Shown in pieces: positions 1 to 9,286 of a stretch of DNA of 64,000 nt. The first letter of the stretch is position 1; the number at the start of each line of letters is the position of its first letter. The stretch comes from Oncomelania hupensis (taxonomy: Eukaryota; Mollusca; Gastropoda; Littorinimorpha; Pomatiopsidae): NCBI GenBank assembly GCA_036898135.1, contig CM072520.1, positions 867,283 to 931,282 on the forward strand. Reading direction: 5' to 3'. The notes under the pieces are model-generated. The model had not been told where the DNA came from, did not search any database, and saw only the letters and a program-made list of their open reading frames with translations. Both the position numbers and the translations under genes were made by a program.

Positions 1-345
1 AAAAATAAGACAGAGACAAAGTCACAGACCGAGATGAGACAGATACACAGTCAAATACAGAGATGAGACAGAGACACAGTCGCAGACAGAGATGAGACAG
101 AGACACAGACAGAGATGAGACAGAGACACAGTCAAAGACATAAATGAGACAAAGACACAGACAGAAGTGAGACAAAGACAGAGATGAGACAGAGTCACAG
201 ACCGAGATGAGACATAGACTCGGTCAAAGACAGAGATGAGACAGAGACACAGATGAGACAGAGACACAGTCAAAGACAGAGATGAGACAGAGACACAGTC
301 ACAGACAGAGATGAGACAGAGACACAGACAAGCAGGCAGGCAGAG
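1..345. repeat. GA-rich minisatellite
   Basis: Imperfect tandem copies of a motif close to GAGATGAGACAGAGACACAG, with insertions of CACAGTCAAAGACA-type variants. Units of roughly 20-30 bp differ by small indels. Open frames on the minus strand are by-products of the low-complexity sequence. Confidence 0.85.
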
Positions 346-540
346 AGAACCACACACACACACACGAGACAATGAGGCAGACCCAAGCAGAGACAGCCAG
401 CCATAAAAAAGGGAGGGAGAGAGATAGGAGATTGGTGGCCAAGCTTAAAGGACCATCAAAGCTTGGAGGAAACAGTCGTTAATTAATCGGTGACGCGCAC
501 AATGGGTTGCAGCGCTGTGCCGTAGTAACAACTGTCAGTC
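346..540. other. unique spacer, nothing recognised
   Basis: A short CACACA run, then mixed sequence up to the 60-bp satellite. I see no gene or element end in it. Confidence 0.5.
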
Positions 541-807
541 GCTCTAAGACTTTAGCCTTCACTATAAGGTCGCTGAATGCCAGTCACAAGTCTGTCAGTC
601 GTTTCAAGCCTGTAGCCTTCACTATAAGGCCGCTGAATGTCAGTCACAAGTCTGTCAGTCGCTTCAAGCCTTTAGCCTTCACTATAAGGCCGCTGAATGT
701 CAGTCACAAGTCTGTCAGTCGTTTCAAGCCTTTAGCCTTCACTATAAGGTCGCTAAATGCCAGTCACAAGTCTGTCATTCGCTTCAAGCCTTTAGCCTTC
801 ACTATAA
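541..807 (+). repeat. 60-bp satellite, left block
   Basis: About 4.5 copies of a 60-bp unit; part of it reads CACTATAAGGCCGCTGAATG. The same unit resumes at 7205, so this is one array broken by an insertion. Because 60 is a multiple of three, a frame stays open through it, repeating a 20-residue motif; I do not regard that as a gene. The last three bases (TAA, 805-807) are the target duplication of the inserted Harbinger-type element. Confidence 0.9.
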
Positions 808-1014
808 AGGCGGCGATACACGGTAAGACTAGATCTTATGATACCCGCATATGACTACGGGAATTCCCGGATCGGTAGGAATTGTCGTCAAGTCTTATCG
901 ATAGAGCATGTTCTATTTTTTCACGGCGCGATACGACAGTGGAGGTCAGACAGCCAATCAAAACAGCTATTTGATTGAACTCCGAGGTGAAGGTCGCGAC
1001 CTACAAACTGAAAA

Positions 1015-1221
1015 ATGGCAGACCTGTCGAAGCACCAAACAGGAATTTTGATTGAGTTGTACCATGAACATAGCTGCTTATGGGACACATCATTGCAGGT
1101 CTACAAAGACCAAGGGACCAGAAACCGCGCACTTTCATCAATACAGGCGCGGTTTCATGAAGCCTGCAATATTTTGCTGGATCGTAATACAGCCGACAGT
1201 GTGATTTTTGTTGTCGTGTGA
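1015..1221 (+). CDS. MADF-domain protein fragment of the Harbinger-type element
   Basis: A 68-residue frame. Residues about 10-45 (LIELYHEHSCLWDTS, then a Y-K-D-x4-R-N-x-AL pattern) fit the start of a MADF domain, the DNA-binding fold of the Adf-1/MADF family. That family binds DNA, and in PIF/Harbinger elements a similar protein helps carry the transposase to the nucleus and the element ends. A MADF domain is usually about 80-90 residues, so the last helix is missing or lies in another exon. The start codon follows AAAA, and no better upstream start is visible. It sits wholly inside the inverted repeats. It may be a decayed remnant or the first exon of a spliced gene. Confidence 0.6.
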   Translation: MADLSKHQTGILIELYHEHSCLWDTSLQVYKDQGTRNRALSSIQARFHEACNILLDRNTADSVIFVVV

Positions 1222-1483
1222 CTCATGTCAATGAACGATATGAAAATAAAGAATAATATATTTGTGCAATGCATAATAATATTACTTAAAAAAAAATGTA
1301 ATGACGTTTTGAAAAACAAGCGTCATCAATTTATCACGCGCTAACAACAATTGCTTTTGCAACTATTGAGATCTAGTTAGCCGTAGACTACGAGATAGTT
1401 GGCTTATGCACATACCGTGTATCAGCAAAGACATCAGATCTGCAGCGGCATATGCGGGTATCATAAGATCTAGTCTTACCGTG

Positions 1484-2113
1484 TGTTACGTTGAAACGCG
1501 AATGATGGTATGGCTGAAGCGTGTACGATAGATCTAATCGTTTCGATTTGCAAAGTATTCAATAATAGAGTTTATTTACCTTTGATTTGAGTTTGCATTG
1601 TTGTTAGGAGAGGCTTTGTATAACGTTGATAATTTGCGTTAGTCGATATTAGTTGAGAATCTTCTGGATATGCGTGTTTACTCTTGATAGAAAATTCCCG
1701 ATACATGTCGAAGCAAGAGGTCGTTCTGGAAGATATAAAAATATGTATTGACGTAAGTCAGTGATGACGATCTTTTATTCGATTGGTGGCAGTACGTCAT
1801 TTTCTACCATGTACGAAATCTTTCCGGAAAAGAGAGAGGTTATTTAATCGTGTGCCGAATTGCTGTTGAGAGAGTAAAGTTGTTGATAGTGATTTGGAAA
1901 GTTGCTGTGAAAGTTGTTGAGTCGAATTGAGAATTGTATGCAGTTGTTGATGTGTGCTGAATAAAAGTGGAAAACTTCATACGTCGACTTTGTGAATTGT
2001 ATGCTGTTTGGACGGGCTGTGTGAATAAACGAATCTGAGTTACACAACTATCAGGAATTCAAGCATCGGGGCTGAATCAGATACTGATAGAAAACATCAA
2101 ACGGAGTGTAACA
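1484..2113 (+). repeat. 5' LTR, copy 1
   Basis: 630 bp, starting TGTTACG and ending GTAACA. It holds a TATA-like GATATAAAAATA near 1731, CRE-like TGACG motifs around 1750-1770, and an AATAAA signal at 1960-1965, as expected for U3-R-U5. It is the partner of 6554-7188. Confidence 0.93.
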
Positions 2114-2116
2114 TTT

Positions 2117-2134
2117 TGGGGGTCAAGCCGCGAT
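2117..2134 (+). promoter_or_regulatory. primer binding site, copy 1
   Basis: TGGGGGTCAAGCCGCG follows the LTR end after three bases. It starts with TGG, the complement of a tRNA CCA end. The same site is present in copy 2 on the minus strand. I cannot name the tRNA. Confidence 0.7.
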
Positions 2135-2575
2135 TCACGCCATAGCCAAGGGTTCAACTGCTACAACAAGCGAGTCAACGTTACGAGAGGCAGTCATCGA
2201 GGGTAGCCGCCAACGAGTTGCGTCGAGAGGGGCCAACATACTAGGACTACATCCGATAGATTCGGGTTGACTGCAAGGGCGTGTAGTCGCCGAAGAGTTG
2301 CTTCGTGAGCGAACAACAGATCGGGACTACGCAGCTGCCGTAAGACTACGTCGAGGGACAGTCTCGGAGCTACATCGCCAGTATTAGAGAGAGCGACGAG
2401 CGGACGTCGCGTCTACTTCAGCACAGGAGCGTATACATCAACACCAGCGTGGTGCAGCGTCGCATACGACGAGGACAGCGGGGCCTGCGTCAGCGAAGGC
2501 GACTAGTGACAAGCATCAGCGCTACTGCAGAAAGCGTGCTGTTCTAGAACAGTCTAGAAAGGTACAGCACAGTCA

Positions 2576-2654
2576 AGAACTTTCCAAAAAAGAAGAACTC
2601 TACAGTCAAGAACTTTCTAGAAGAAGAACTTTCTAGAAAAGAACTTTCCAGAAG
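2576..2654 (+). promoter_or_regulatory. heat-shock-element array in the retrotransposon leader
   Basis: Three perfect three-unit heat-shock elements sit at 2609-2623 (AGAAC-TTTCT-AGAAG), 2625-2639 and 2640-2654 (AGAAC-TTTCC-AGAAG), with a two-unit copy at 2576-2585. Alternating nGAAn and nTTCn every 5 bp is the established HSF binding pattern. The array ends seven bases before the gag start. It is largely kept in copy 2 (about 61021-61060, minus). Function is inferred. It may instead be a simple 15-16-bp tandem repeat that happens to match. Confidence 0.5.
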
Positions 2655-2661
2655 CATCAAG

Positions 2662-5600
2662 ATGGCTGACTTCTGGCAGAAAGGGGTTGAACTGAATCTA
2701 AAAGGCAAGCAGCTGACGGAGTACGTCAAGTCTCAGGAGAGAATACGAGAAAGAGAATTGGAAGAGAAGCGTCTAGAAAAAGAAATAGAACTAGAACAGA
2801 AGCGTCTAGAAGTAGAAGAGCAGCGTCGCCGTGAAGAACGAGAATTAGAAGAGCAGCGTCGCCGTGAAGAAAGAGAATTAGAACAGAAGCGTCTAGAAAT
2901 TGAACAGCAACGTCAAGAGAGAGAAGAGCAGCGTCGCCGTGAAGAAAGAGAGTTCGAGCTGAAGCGTCTTGAAGGTGAGCGTCAGTACCAGTTAGAGTTG
3001 GCGCGTATCCAAAACAATCAGCATGCGCCACAAGTCACCAACGACCATACGGCTCCTAAATTGCCAGCTTTCGTCGACGGGAAGGACCAGATCGACAGCT
3101 ATCTGGCGAGATTCGAAAGGTTCGCCGAAAGCTCTAACTGGCAACCTCAAGACTGGGCAATTCGACTGAGTGCACTTCTGACGGGGCAAGCTCTCGAAGT
3201 TTACACCAGACTGTCGAACAATGACGCCAAAAACTACGACGTCTTGAAAGAGGCCCTGTTGCAGTGCTACAACTTTACAGAGAAGGGCTACCGTAAACGC
3301 TTCCGTGAATGCCGGCCTAAGTCAGACGAGACGCCAAAGCAGTTTGTGGAGCGCCTGTCGTCATATCTACACAAGTGGGTGGAGTTATCAGGCGAAACGA
3401 AGTCTTACGACAGTCTCCATGACCTGATCGTGAAGGAACAATTTCTCAATGCCTGTCACAAGGACCTAGCGACCCACTTAGAAGAACAAAAGCTGCAGAC
3501 GCTTAAAGATGTGACTGAGGCTGCTGAAAGATATCTCATCGCTCATGGGAAAACCCTGGGGCCACCCAGCGCGACGAAACATTTTCAGAAGACTGGAAAC
3601 CATGTGAACCAGATCCAGGGAAGCCAGACGAGCCAGAGACAGACAGACTCCACGCCTCCTCCCAGGGAAGGGCATTCAAGGGGCTGTTTCACCTGCAACG
3701 CTACAGACCACAGAGCGGCTAACTGTCCTCAAAACAAAAGTAGCGGACAGCGGAGCAGTACGGACAATTCAGCGGCGGGCAACCGGCAGAGGCGGTTCTC
3801 CAATCAACGGCAAACCAGTAGATCTGACCATCAAGTGTGCGGCGGGAGCGTCATTCTTCCGAGTGAGACCGAGCGCACAGCTACCCCTGCGGACGTGCAA
3901 GAGTGCATGACTGATGGCCAACTCCTCCTTGCCAACGGGAAATCCATCCCCGTCGTCGCCAGCGCAGCTGTGACCGTACAGAACATGCCTTTTTCCAAGG
4001 GACGCGTCGGAAATCATGAAGTGACTGTTTTAAGGGACTCTGGCTGCAGTGGGGTCATCGTCAGAGAAGACCTAATCGCTAAAGAACAGTTCACTGGCGA
4101 TTCAAAATGGACACTTATGGCCGACAGCAAATGTGTGAGAGCGCCAGTTGCGAAGATTCATGTCAACACCCCTTTCTACATAGGCGAAGTCGAAGCGGTT
4201 TGCCTGAAGAAGCCGCTGTATGATTTGATGATCGGGAATATCGACGGCGCGAGACGACCCGACGACCCCGATCCAGAGTGGAGTCCTGCCTCAACTCAAC
4301 ACGTCGAAGTTGTGGAGGAGGATCCATTGCCGTTTCCCGATGGAGACCTTACAGAGCTGCTACGGGATAATGTGGCTACTCCGGCTCAGCCCTGCCGACC
4401 AGAGATCGTCGGTGCTGTTACAACCAGGGCCCAGGCCAAGAGAGACAAGACGTCTACGCCACTGAAGGTCGCCGACAACTCCAAAGCTGCCATCGTGGAC
4501 AGAGATAAGCTGATCCAGCTCCAGGAAGCTGATAGCACTTTAAACAAGTACAGGAACCGCCAAGACCACGTGACCAAAGGCAGTGGTACGGTCTATTTCG
4601 AGGTGAAGGCCAAGATCCTGTACAGAATCTTCCAGCACCCGAGGGTCAACGAAGGTAAACCACTACGTCAAGTCTTGGTACCGTTACCCCTAAGGCGCCA
4701 AGTGATGGAAGTAGCGCATGACTCAATCATGGGAGGTCACCTAGGTATCAAGAAGACGTCGGATAGAATCCAGGCGGTATTCTACTGGCCAGGACTTCAT
4801 GCGGACGTCAGCCGTTTCTGCCGATCGTGTGACATTTGCCAGAAGACCATACCTCGAGGAAGGGTCCCGAAAGTGCCTATGCAGAGGATGCCTCTGATCG
4901 ACCGACCTTTCAAGAGGGTGGCCTTAGACTTAATCGGCGAAATAAGACCTCCGAGTGAAGAAGGTCATCGATGGGTACTGACTTTAGTGGACTATGCGAC
5001 TCGGTACTCAGAAGCAGTGCCACTGAAGAAGATTGACACTGAAACTGTGGCAGAGGCACTGGTGGACATGTTCAGTAGACTTGGAGTGCCTGAAGAAATT
5101 CTGACAGACCTCGGGACGCAGTTCGTCTCTGACTGCATGAAGGAGGTCAACAGACTGCTGAGCATCCGGCATTTGACTACGACACCCTACCATCCGATGT
5201 GCAACGGGCTTGTCGAAAAGTTCAATGCTACGCTGAAGTCCACCTTGAAGAAACTGTGCAGCGAGCAGCCCAGACAATGGCATCGTTACATCAACGCCTT
5301 ACTTTTCGCCTACAGAGAAGTACCGCAGGAGTCCACCGGCTTTTCTCCGTTCGAGCTACTGTACGGAAGAACCATCCGAGGGCCGATGCACATCCTGAAA
5401 GAACTGTGGACGAAGGAAGTGGACACCCCAGAGGTGAAGAACAGTTACCAGTACGTGTTTGAGCTACGGGAGAAGCTGGAGCAGACTCTCGAGATAGCCA
5501 GAGAAAACCTGAAGAAGTCCCAAGACTGTGGAAAGCACTACTACGATCGTAGGGCTGTGAACAGGAAGTTCAAACCTGGCAACAAAGTGCTGGTGCTGCT

Positions 5601-6234
5601 ACCTACTGATCATAATAAGTTGCTGATGCAGTGGAAAGGCCCGTACGAAGTGGAGACCGTGGTGGGGATCAACGACTACAAGGTGAAGGTCGGCCAGCAT
5701 TCCAAAATATACCACGCCAACCTCCTTAAGCTGTACGTGGAGAGGCCGCCAGAGACTGTGCATGTGGCAACAGCAGCTGAGATCGACAACAGCTTTGACA
5801 GGGAAGAACTGTTGGAACTGGGAGACTTCGATAGCAAAGAAGGCATCGATGATGTTAAGCTAGGACCACGCTTGACAGAAGGTCAAAAGATGGAGCTCAA
5901 GGACCTTATGGGCGAATTTCCCCATAGCTCCAGTGATGTCCCAGGCTCTACGACTTTGGTCGAACATGAAATCCACACCCGGACCTGGAAGGAGCATCTG
6001 CAGACCTTGAGGGAGCTGTTCCACCGTCCCGCAGAAGCCAACCTGACCGTGAGACCCAGCGAATGCATCCTGGGAGCTGACAACGTCGACTGCGTCGGAC
6101 ATCCGATGGGAGAAGGAGACAACGGAGGACGCACTGATTCGGGGAAAGCCCACGTGATCATCGTCTTTGACCCTGGGCCGATGACGACCGCAACTGACGA
6201 GGGCGTCGATTCCTTGCGAACGAAAGAACATTGA
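2662..6234 (+). CDS. Gag-protease-integrase polyprotein lacking the RT core, copy 1
   Basis: 1190 residues with no internal stop. Residues 1-125 are a charged E/R coiled coil with repeated REERELE blocks. About 135-285 is a Gag core. A CCHC knuckle (C-x2-C-x4-H-x4-C) is near 341, and an aspartic protease motif L-R-D-S-G near 457 has DSG in place of DTG. Integrase has an HHCC zinc motif from about 690 and a D,D-35-E core at about 755, 815 and 850. At about 1070-1104 comes a typical RT N-terminal lead-in (LTEGQKMELKDLMGEF), which joins directly to a piece (TWKEHLQTL) that normally lies after the YxDD site. The palm with YxDD and all of RNase H are absent. The start (ATGGCTGAC) is chosen because copy 2 shares it. 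Particle assembly, cleavage and integration could be supplied by this protein, but not cDNA synthesis. Confidence 0.9.
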   Translation: MADFWQKGVELNLKGKQLTEYVKSQERIRERELEEKRLEKEIELEQKRLEVEEQRRREERELEEQRRREERELEQKRLEIEQQRQEREEQRRREEREFELKRLEGERQYQLELARIQNNQHAPQVTNDHTAPKLPAFVDGKDQIDSYLARFERFAESSNWQPQDWAIRLSALLTGQALEVYTRLSNNDAKNYDVLKEALLQCYNFTEKGYRKRFRECRPKSDETPKQFVERLSSYLHKWVELSGETKSYDSLHDLIVKEQFLNACHKDLATHLEEQKLQTLKDVTEAAERYLIAHGKTLGPPSATKHFQKTGNHVNQIQGSQTSQRQTDSTPPPREGHSRGCFTCNATDHRAANCPQNKSSGQRSSTDNSAAGNRQRRFSNQRQTSRSDHQVCGGSVILPSETERTATPADVQECMTDGQLLLANGKSIPVVASAAVTVQNMPFSKGRVGNHEVTVLRDSGCSGVIVREDLIAKEQFTGDSKWTLMADSKCVRAPVAKIHVNTPFYIGEVEAVCLKKPLYDLMIGNIDGARRPDDPDPEWSPASTQHVEVVEEDPLPFPDGDLTELLRDNVATPAQPCRPEIVGAVTTRAQAKRDKTSTPLKVADNSKAAIVDRDKLIQLQEADSTLNKYRNRQDHVTKGSGTVYFEVKAKILYRIFQHPRVNEGKPLRQVLVPLPLRRQVMEVAHDSIMGGHLGIKKTSDRIQAVFYWPGLHADVSRFCRSCDICQKTIPRGRVPKVPMQRMPLIDRPFKRVALDLIGEIRPPSEEGHRWVLTLVDYATRYSEAVPLKKIDTETVAEALVDMFSRLGVPEEILTDLGTQFVSDCMKEVNRLLSIRHLTTTPYHPMCNGLVEKFNATLKSTLKKLCSEQPRQWHRYINALLFAYREVPQESTGFSPFELLYGRTIRGPMHILKELWTKEVDTPEVKNSYQYVFELREKLEQTLEIARENLKKSQDCGKHYYDRRAVNRKFKPGNKVLVLLPTDHNKLLMQWKGPYEVETVVGINDYKVKVGQHSKIYHANLLKLYVERPPETVHVATAAEIDNSFDREELLELGDFDSKEGIDDVKLGPRLTEGQKMELKDLMGEFPHSSSDVPGSTTLVEHEIHTRTWKEHLQTLRELFHRPAEANLTVRPSECILGADNVDCVGHPMGEGDNGGRTDSGKAHVIIVFDPGPMTTATDEGVDSLRTKEH

Positions 6235-6244
6235 CTGTGTGGAT

Positions 6245-6480
6245 GAACTAAGAATATTGGTAATGACAGACTTGAAAATGAAAAACGTTGATTGGGTAAA
6301 TGAACTGTGAACATTGACAGTATCCAGAAAGACTTGCAGATGAGAAACTTTGACTCTGTGTGAATGAACTGTGAACATTGTCATTATCCAGACAGATTTG
6401 AAGATGAAAACCATTGACTCTGTGTGAATGAGCTGAGAACATTGACAGTGTTCAGACAGTCTGAAATAAGTTTTAATTCT
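6245..6480 (+). repeat. degenerate ~62-bp repeats in the 3' untranslated region, copy 1
   Basis: About four imperfect copies of a unit containing GAACTGTGAACATTGACAGT and GACTCTGTGTGAATGA, lying between the stop codon and the purine tract. Copy 2 has about three related units at 57415-57610. Role unknown. Confidence 0.65.
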
Positions 6481-6540
6481 GAACTTTGTTTGTGCATTAC
6501 GTTTCAACGTTGTTGAAAGAAATTGGGTAAATTTCTTCTT

Positions 6541-6553
6541 GAGTGGGGGGTTA
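6541..6553 (+). promoter_or_regulatory. polypurine tract, copy 1
   Basis: GAGTGGGGGGTTA directly before the 3' LTR. It is expected to prime plus-strand cDNA. It is identical in copy 2 at 57325-57337 on the other strand. Confidence 0.8.
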
Positions 6554-7188
6554 TGTTACGTTGAAACGCGAATGATGGTATGGCTGAAGCGTGTACGATA
6601 GATCTAATCGTTTCGATTTGCAAAGTATTCAATAATAGAGTTTATTTACCTTTGATTTGAGTTTGCATTGTTGTTAGGAGAGGCTTTGTAAACGTTGATA
6701 ATTTGCGTTAGTCGATATTAGTTGAGAAATCTTCTGGATATGCGTGTTTACTCTTGATAGAAATTCCCGATACATGTCGAAGCAAGAGGTCGTTCTGGAA
6801 GATATAAAAATATGTATTGACGTAAGTCAGTGATGACGATCTTTTATTCGATTGGTGGCAGTACGTCATTTTCTACCATGTACGAAATCTTTCCGGAAAA
6901 GAGAGAGGTTATTTAATCGTGTGCCGAATTGCTGTTGAGAGAGTAAAGTTGTTGATAGTGATTTGGAAAGTTGCTGTGAAAGTTGTTGAGTCGAATTGAG
7001 AATTGTATGCAGTTGTTGATGTGTGCTGAATAAAAGTGGAAAACTTCATACGTCGACTTTGTGAATTGTATGCTGTTTGGACGGGCTGTGTGAATAAACG
7101 AATCTGAGTTACACAACTATCAGGAATTCAAGCATCGGGGCTGAATCAGATACTGATAGAAAACACCAACATCAAACGGAGTGTAACA
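6554..7188 (+). repeat. 3' LTR, copy 1
   Basis: 635 bp, matching 1484-2113 apart from small indels, including an extra six bases near the end. The polyadenylation signal AATAAA is at 7029-7034. Confidence 0.93.
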
Positions 7189-7204
7189 CCGTGTATCGCT
7201 AGCT

Positions 7205-8195
7205 TAAGACCGCTGAATGTCAGTCACAAGTCTGTCAGTCGCTTCATGCCTGTAACCTTCACTATAAGGCCACTGAATGCCAGTCAAAAGTCTGTCAGTC
7301 GCTTCAAGCCTTTAGCCTTCACTATGAGGCCGCTGAATGCCAGTCACAAGTCTGTCAGTAGCTTCAAGCCTTTAACCTTCACTATAAGGCCGCTGAATGT
7401 CAGTCACAAGTCTGTCAGTCGCTTCAAGCCTTTAGCCTTCACTATAAGGCCGCTGAATGTCAGTCATAAGTCTGTCAGTCGCTTCAAGCCTTTAGCCTTC
7501 ACTATAAGGCCGCTGAATGTCAGTCACAAGTCTGTCAGTCGCTTCAAGCCTTTAGCCTTCACTATAGTGCCGCTGAATGTCAGTCACAAGTCTGTCAGTC
7601 GCTTCAAGCCTTTAGCCTTCACTATAAGGCCGCTGAATGCCAGTCACAAGTCTGTCAGTCGCTTCAAGCCTTTAGCCTTCACTATGAGGCCGCTGAATGC
7701 CAGTCACAAGTCTGTCAGTCGCTTCAAGCCTTTAGCCTTCACAATAAGGCCGCTGAATGTCAGTCACAAGTCTGTCAGTCGCTTCAAGCCTTTAGCCTTC
7801 ACTATAAGGCCGCTGAACGCCAGTCACAAGTCTGTCAGTCGCTTCAAGCCTTTAGCCTTCACTATAAGGCCGCTGAATGTCAGTCACAAGTCTGTCAGTC
7901 GCTTCGTGCCTGTAGCCTTCACTATATAAGGCCGCTGAATGTCGGTCACAAGCCTGTCAGTCGCTTCAAGCCTTTAGCCTTCACAATAAGGCCGCTGAAT
8001 GTCAGTCACAAGTCTGTCAGTCGCTTCGTGCCTGTAGCCTTCACTATATAAGGCCGCTGAATGTCGGTCACAAGCCTGTCAGTCGCTTCAAGCCTTTAGC
8101 CTTCACTATATAAGGCCGCTGAATGCCAGTCACAAGTCTGTCAGTCGCTTCAAGCGTTTAGCCTTCACTATAAGGCCGCTGAATGCCGGCCACTC
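7205..8195 (+). repeat. 60-bp satellite, right block
   Basis: About 16 units of the same 60-bp repeat as 541-807, more uniform in the middle. Some later units are 62 bp because ACTATA becomes ACTATATA. A 227-codon frame through the array is a product of the unit length. Confidence 0.92.
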
Positions 8196-8430
8196 ACTAT
8201 CGAATGCTTCTTGTACACAGCGCTTTTCCAGCCCAAGAGCTGCTCAAGGCGATGGATGGCCGGAACAAGATCTGACGCCAGCCGCCCTCTTGCTGCCTAA
8301 TGCGCATGGTGTAACGCTGCAGACACTTCAGCAATCCTCAACAGTGGAGGAAGAATGCCTGGCCCTAGTGCTGACTATGTAGTGTGTCACTCACCTTTCC
8401 ACAACATGAGCGTCAGAATCCGTCAAATTT
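8196..8430 (-). mobile_element. SINE family A fragment
   Basis: Read on the minus strand, ACATGAGCGTCAGAATC and GCTGCTCAAGGCG-type sequence match the body and tail of the SINE at 56641-62470. The tRNA-like head is missing. It abuts the end of the satellite. Confidence 0.55.
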
Positions 8431-8439
8431 GAATGCCGG

Positions 8440-8835
8440 GATAGATAGACTAAACCTTGATGTAGATAGACTAAACCTCGTGGTAGATAGATTAGATAGA
8501 CTAAACCTCGGGATAGATAGACTAAACCTCGGGATAAATAGACTAAACCTCGGGATAGATAGACTAAACCTCGGGGTAGATAGACTAAACCTCGGGGTGC
8601 ATAGACTAAACCTCGGGGTAGATAGACCAAACCTCGGGGTAGATAGACTAAACCTGGGGATAAATAGACTAAACCTCGGGGTAGATAGACTAAACCTCGG
8701 GGTGCATAGATTAAACCTCGGGGTAGATAGACCAAACCTCGGGGTAGATAGACTAATCCTCGGGATAGATAAAGCCTCGGGGTAGATAGACTAAACCTCG
8801 GGGTAGATAGACTAAACCTCGGGGTAGATAGACTA
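8440..8835. repeat. 21-bp minisatellite
   Basis: Around 19 copies of a unit like GGGGTAGATAGACTAAACCTC, with variants GGGATAAATAG and GGGGTGCATAG. The unit is seven codons long, so frames stay open on both strands; I do not call them genes. Confidence 0.9.
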
Positions 8836-9286
8836 GGAGCACTGCCCTTGTGGCGTGGGCAAGGAAGGGGGAAATTGACAGTATGATAGGGAATAGGGCG
8901 AAATGTACGACGTCCGCTAATTCCCTCTGTCCATCCCTGGTCCGCGCGATGGTCGTTTGAAGATCTGTGCGTGACACGGCCACCAGCGTAGGAATGACGA
9001 TCCCAGAAAACAATTGACGGCATTACCCAAGATGGTCTTCAGACACGGCCTTTCCCTTTTGTTGACTGTGAGAAAGTGGATACGTCATCGCAAGAGGGGA
9101 GAGTGGGGATGGGGTTAAAAAGAAGAGGATGAGGAAAGAGGATGGGAAAGAGGAGGAGTTGAACAGGGGAGATAACACCTACAATTATGAGTGAGTTGTC
9201 TCCCTTTACAAAACGAGACTTCGTAGCTCGCGCCACAAGCACATTTCCACTTTCCTGCGTGGAGTGTGGAAGTTGGACAATAGAGG
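8836..9286. other. unique spacer
   Basis: Mixed sequence with a GA-rich patch near 9115-9165. No domain, element end or RNA gene recognised. Confidence 0.5.

Larger units (their letters stand above)
1484..7188 (+). mobile_element. LTR retrotransposon, RT-less Gag-PR-IN family, copy 1
   Basis: A complete 5.7-kb insertion with LTRs at 1484-2113 and 6554-7188, primer site at 2117, one 1190-codon frame, a purine tract before the 3' LTR, and target duplication CCGTG at 1479-1483 and 7189-7193. It landed in the right inverted repeat of the Harbinger-type element. LTR differences seen by eye are four small indels (one of 6 bp) and no substitutions, so it is young. Coding content is Gag, zinc knuckle, protease, integrase, then only the edges of an RT domain. 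The IN-before-RT order fits the Gmr1-like branch of Ty3/Gypsy. With no RT core or RNase H it must depend on another element. Confidence 0.93.
808..7204 (+). mobile_element. PIF/Harbinger-type DNA element with MADF fragment, split by an LTR retrotransposon
   Basis: The element is 808-1483 plus 7194-7204, about 690 bp once the nested LTR element and the duplicated CCGTG are removed. The left terminal inverted repeat starts at 808 and runs to 853. Its reverse complement occupies 1449-1483 and is completed at 7194-7204. The two arms match except for three adjacent bases near the outer end. The flanks are TAA at 805-807 and 7205-7207, and joining them restores the satellite unit with one mismatch. 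A 3-bp TWA target duplication is typical of PIF/Harbinger elements, and MADF or Myb-like proteins are typical of their second gene. No DDE transposase is present, so it is non-autonomous. Confidence 0.82.

Noticed and set aside
5199..5462. 87-codon second frame inside integrase, also at 58340-58603
   Set aside because: It appears in both copies only because the integrase sequence is conserved; no independent start signal or domain.
5860..6507. 215-codon minus-strand frame over the end of the copy 1 polyprotein
   Set aside because: Shadow of the real plus-strand coding sequence and the 3' repeats; no domain.
7246..7929. 227-codon frame in the 60-bp satellite
   Set aside because: The unit is 20 codons long, so any stop-free unit gives a long frame; no start context and no domain.
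8384..9023. Open frames on both strands of the 21-bp minisatellite
   Set aside because: Explained by the seven-codon unit; simultaneous opening on both strands is a repeat effect.
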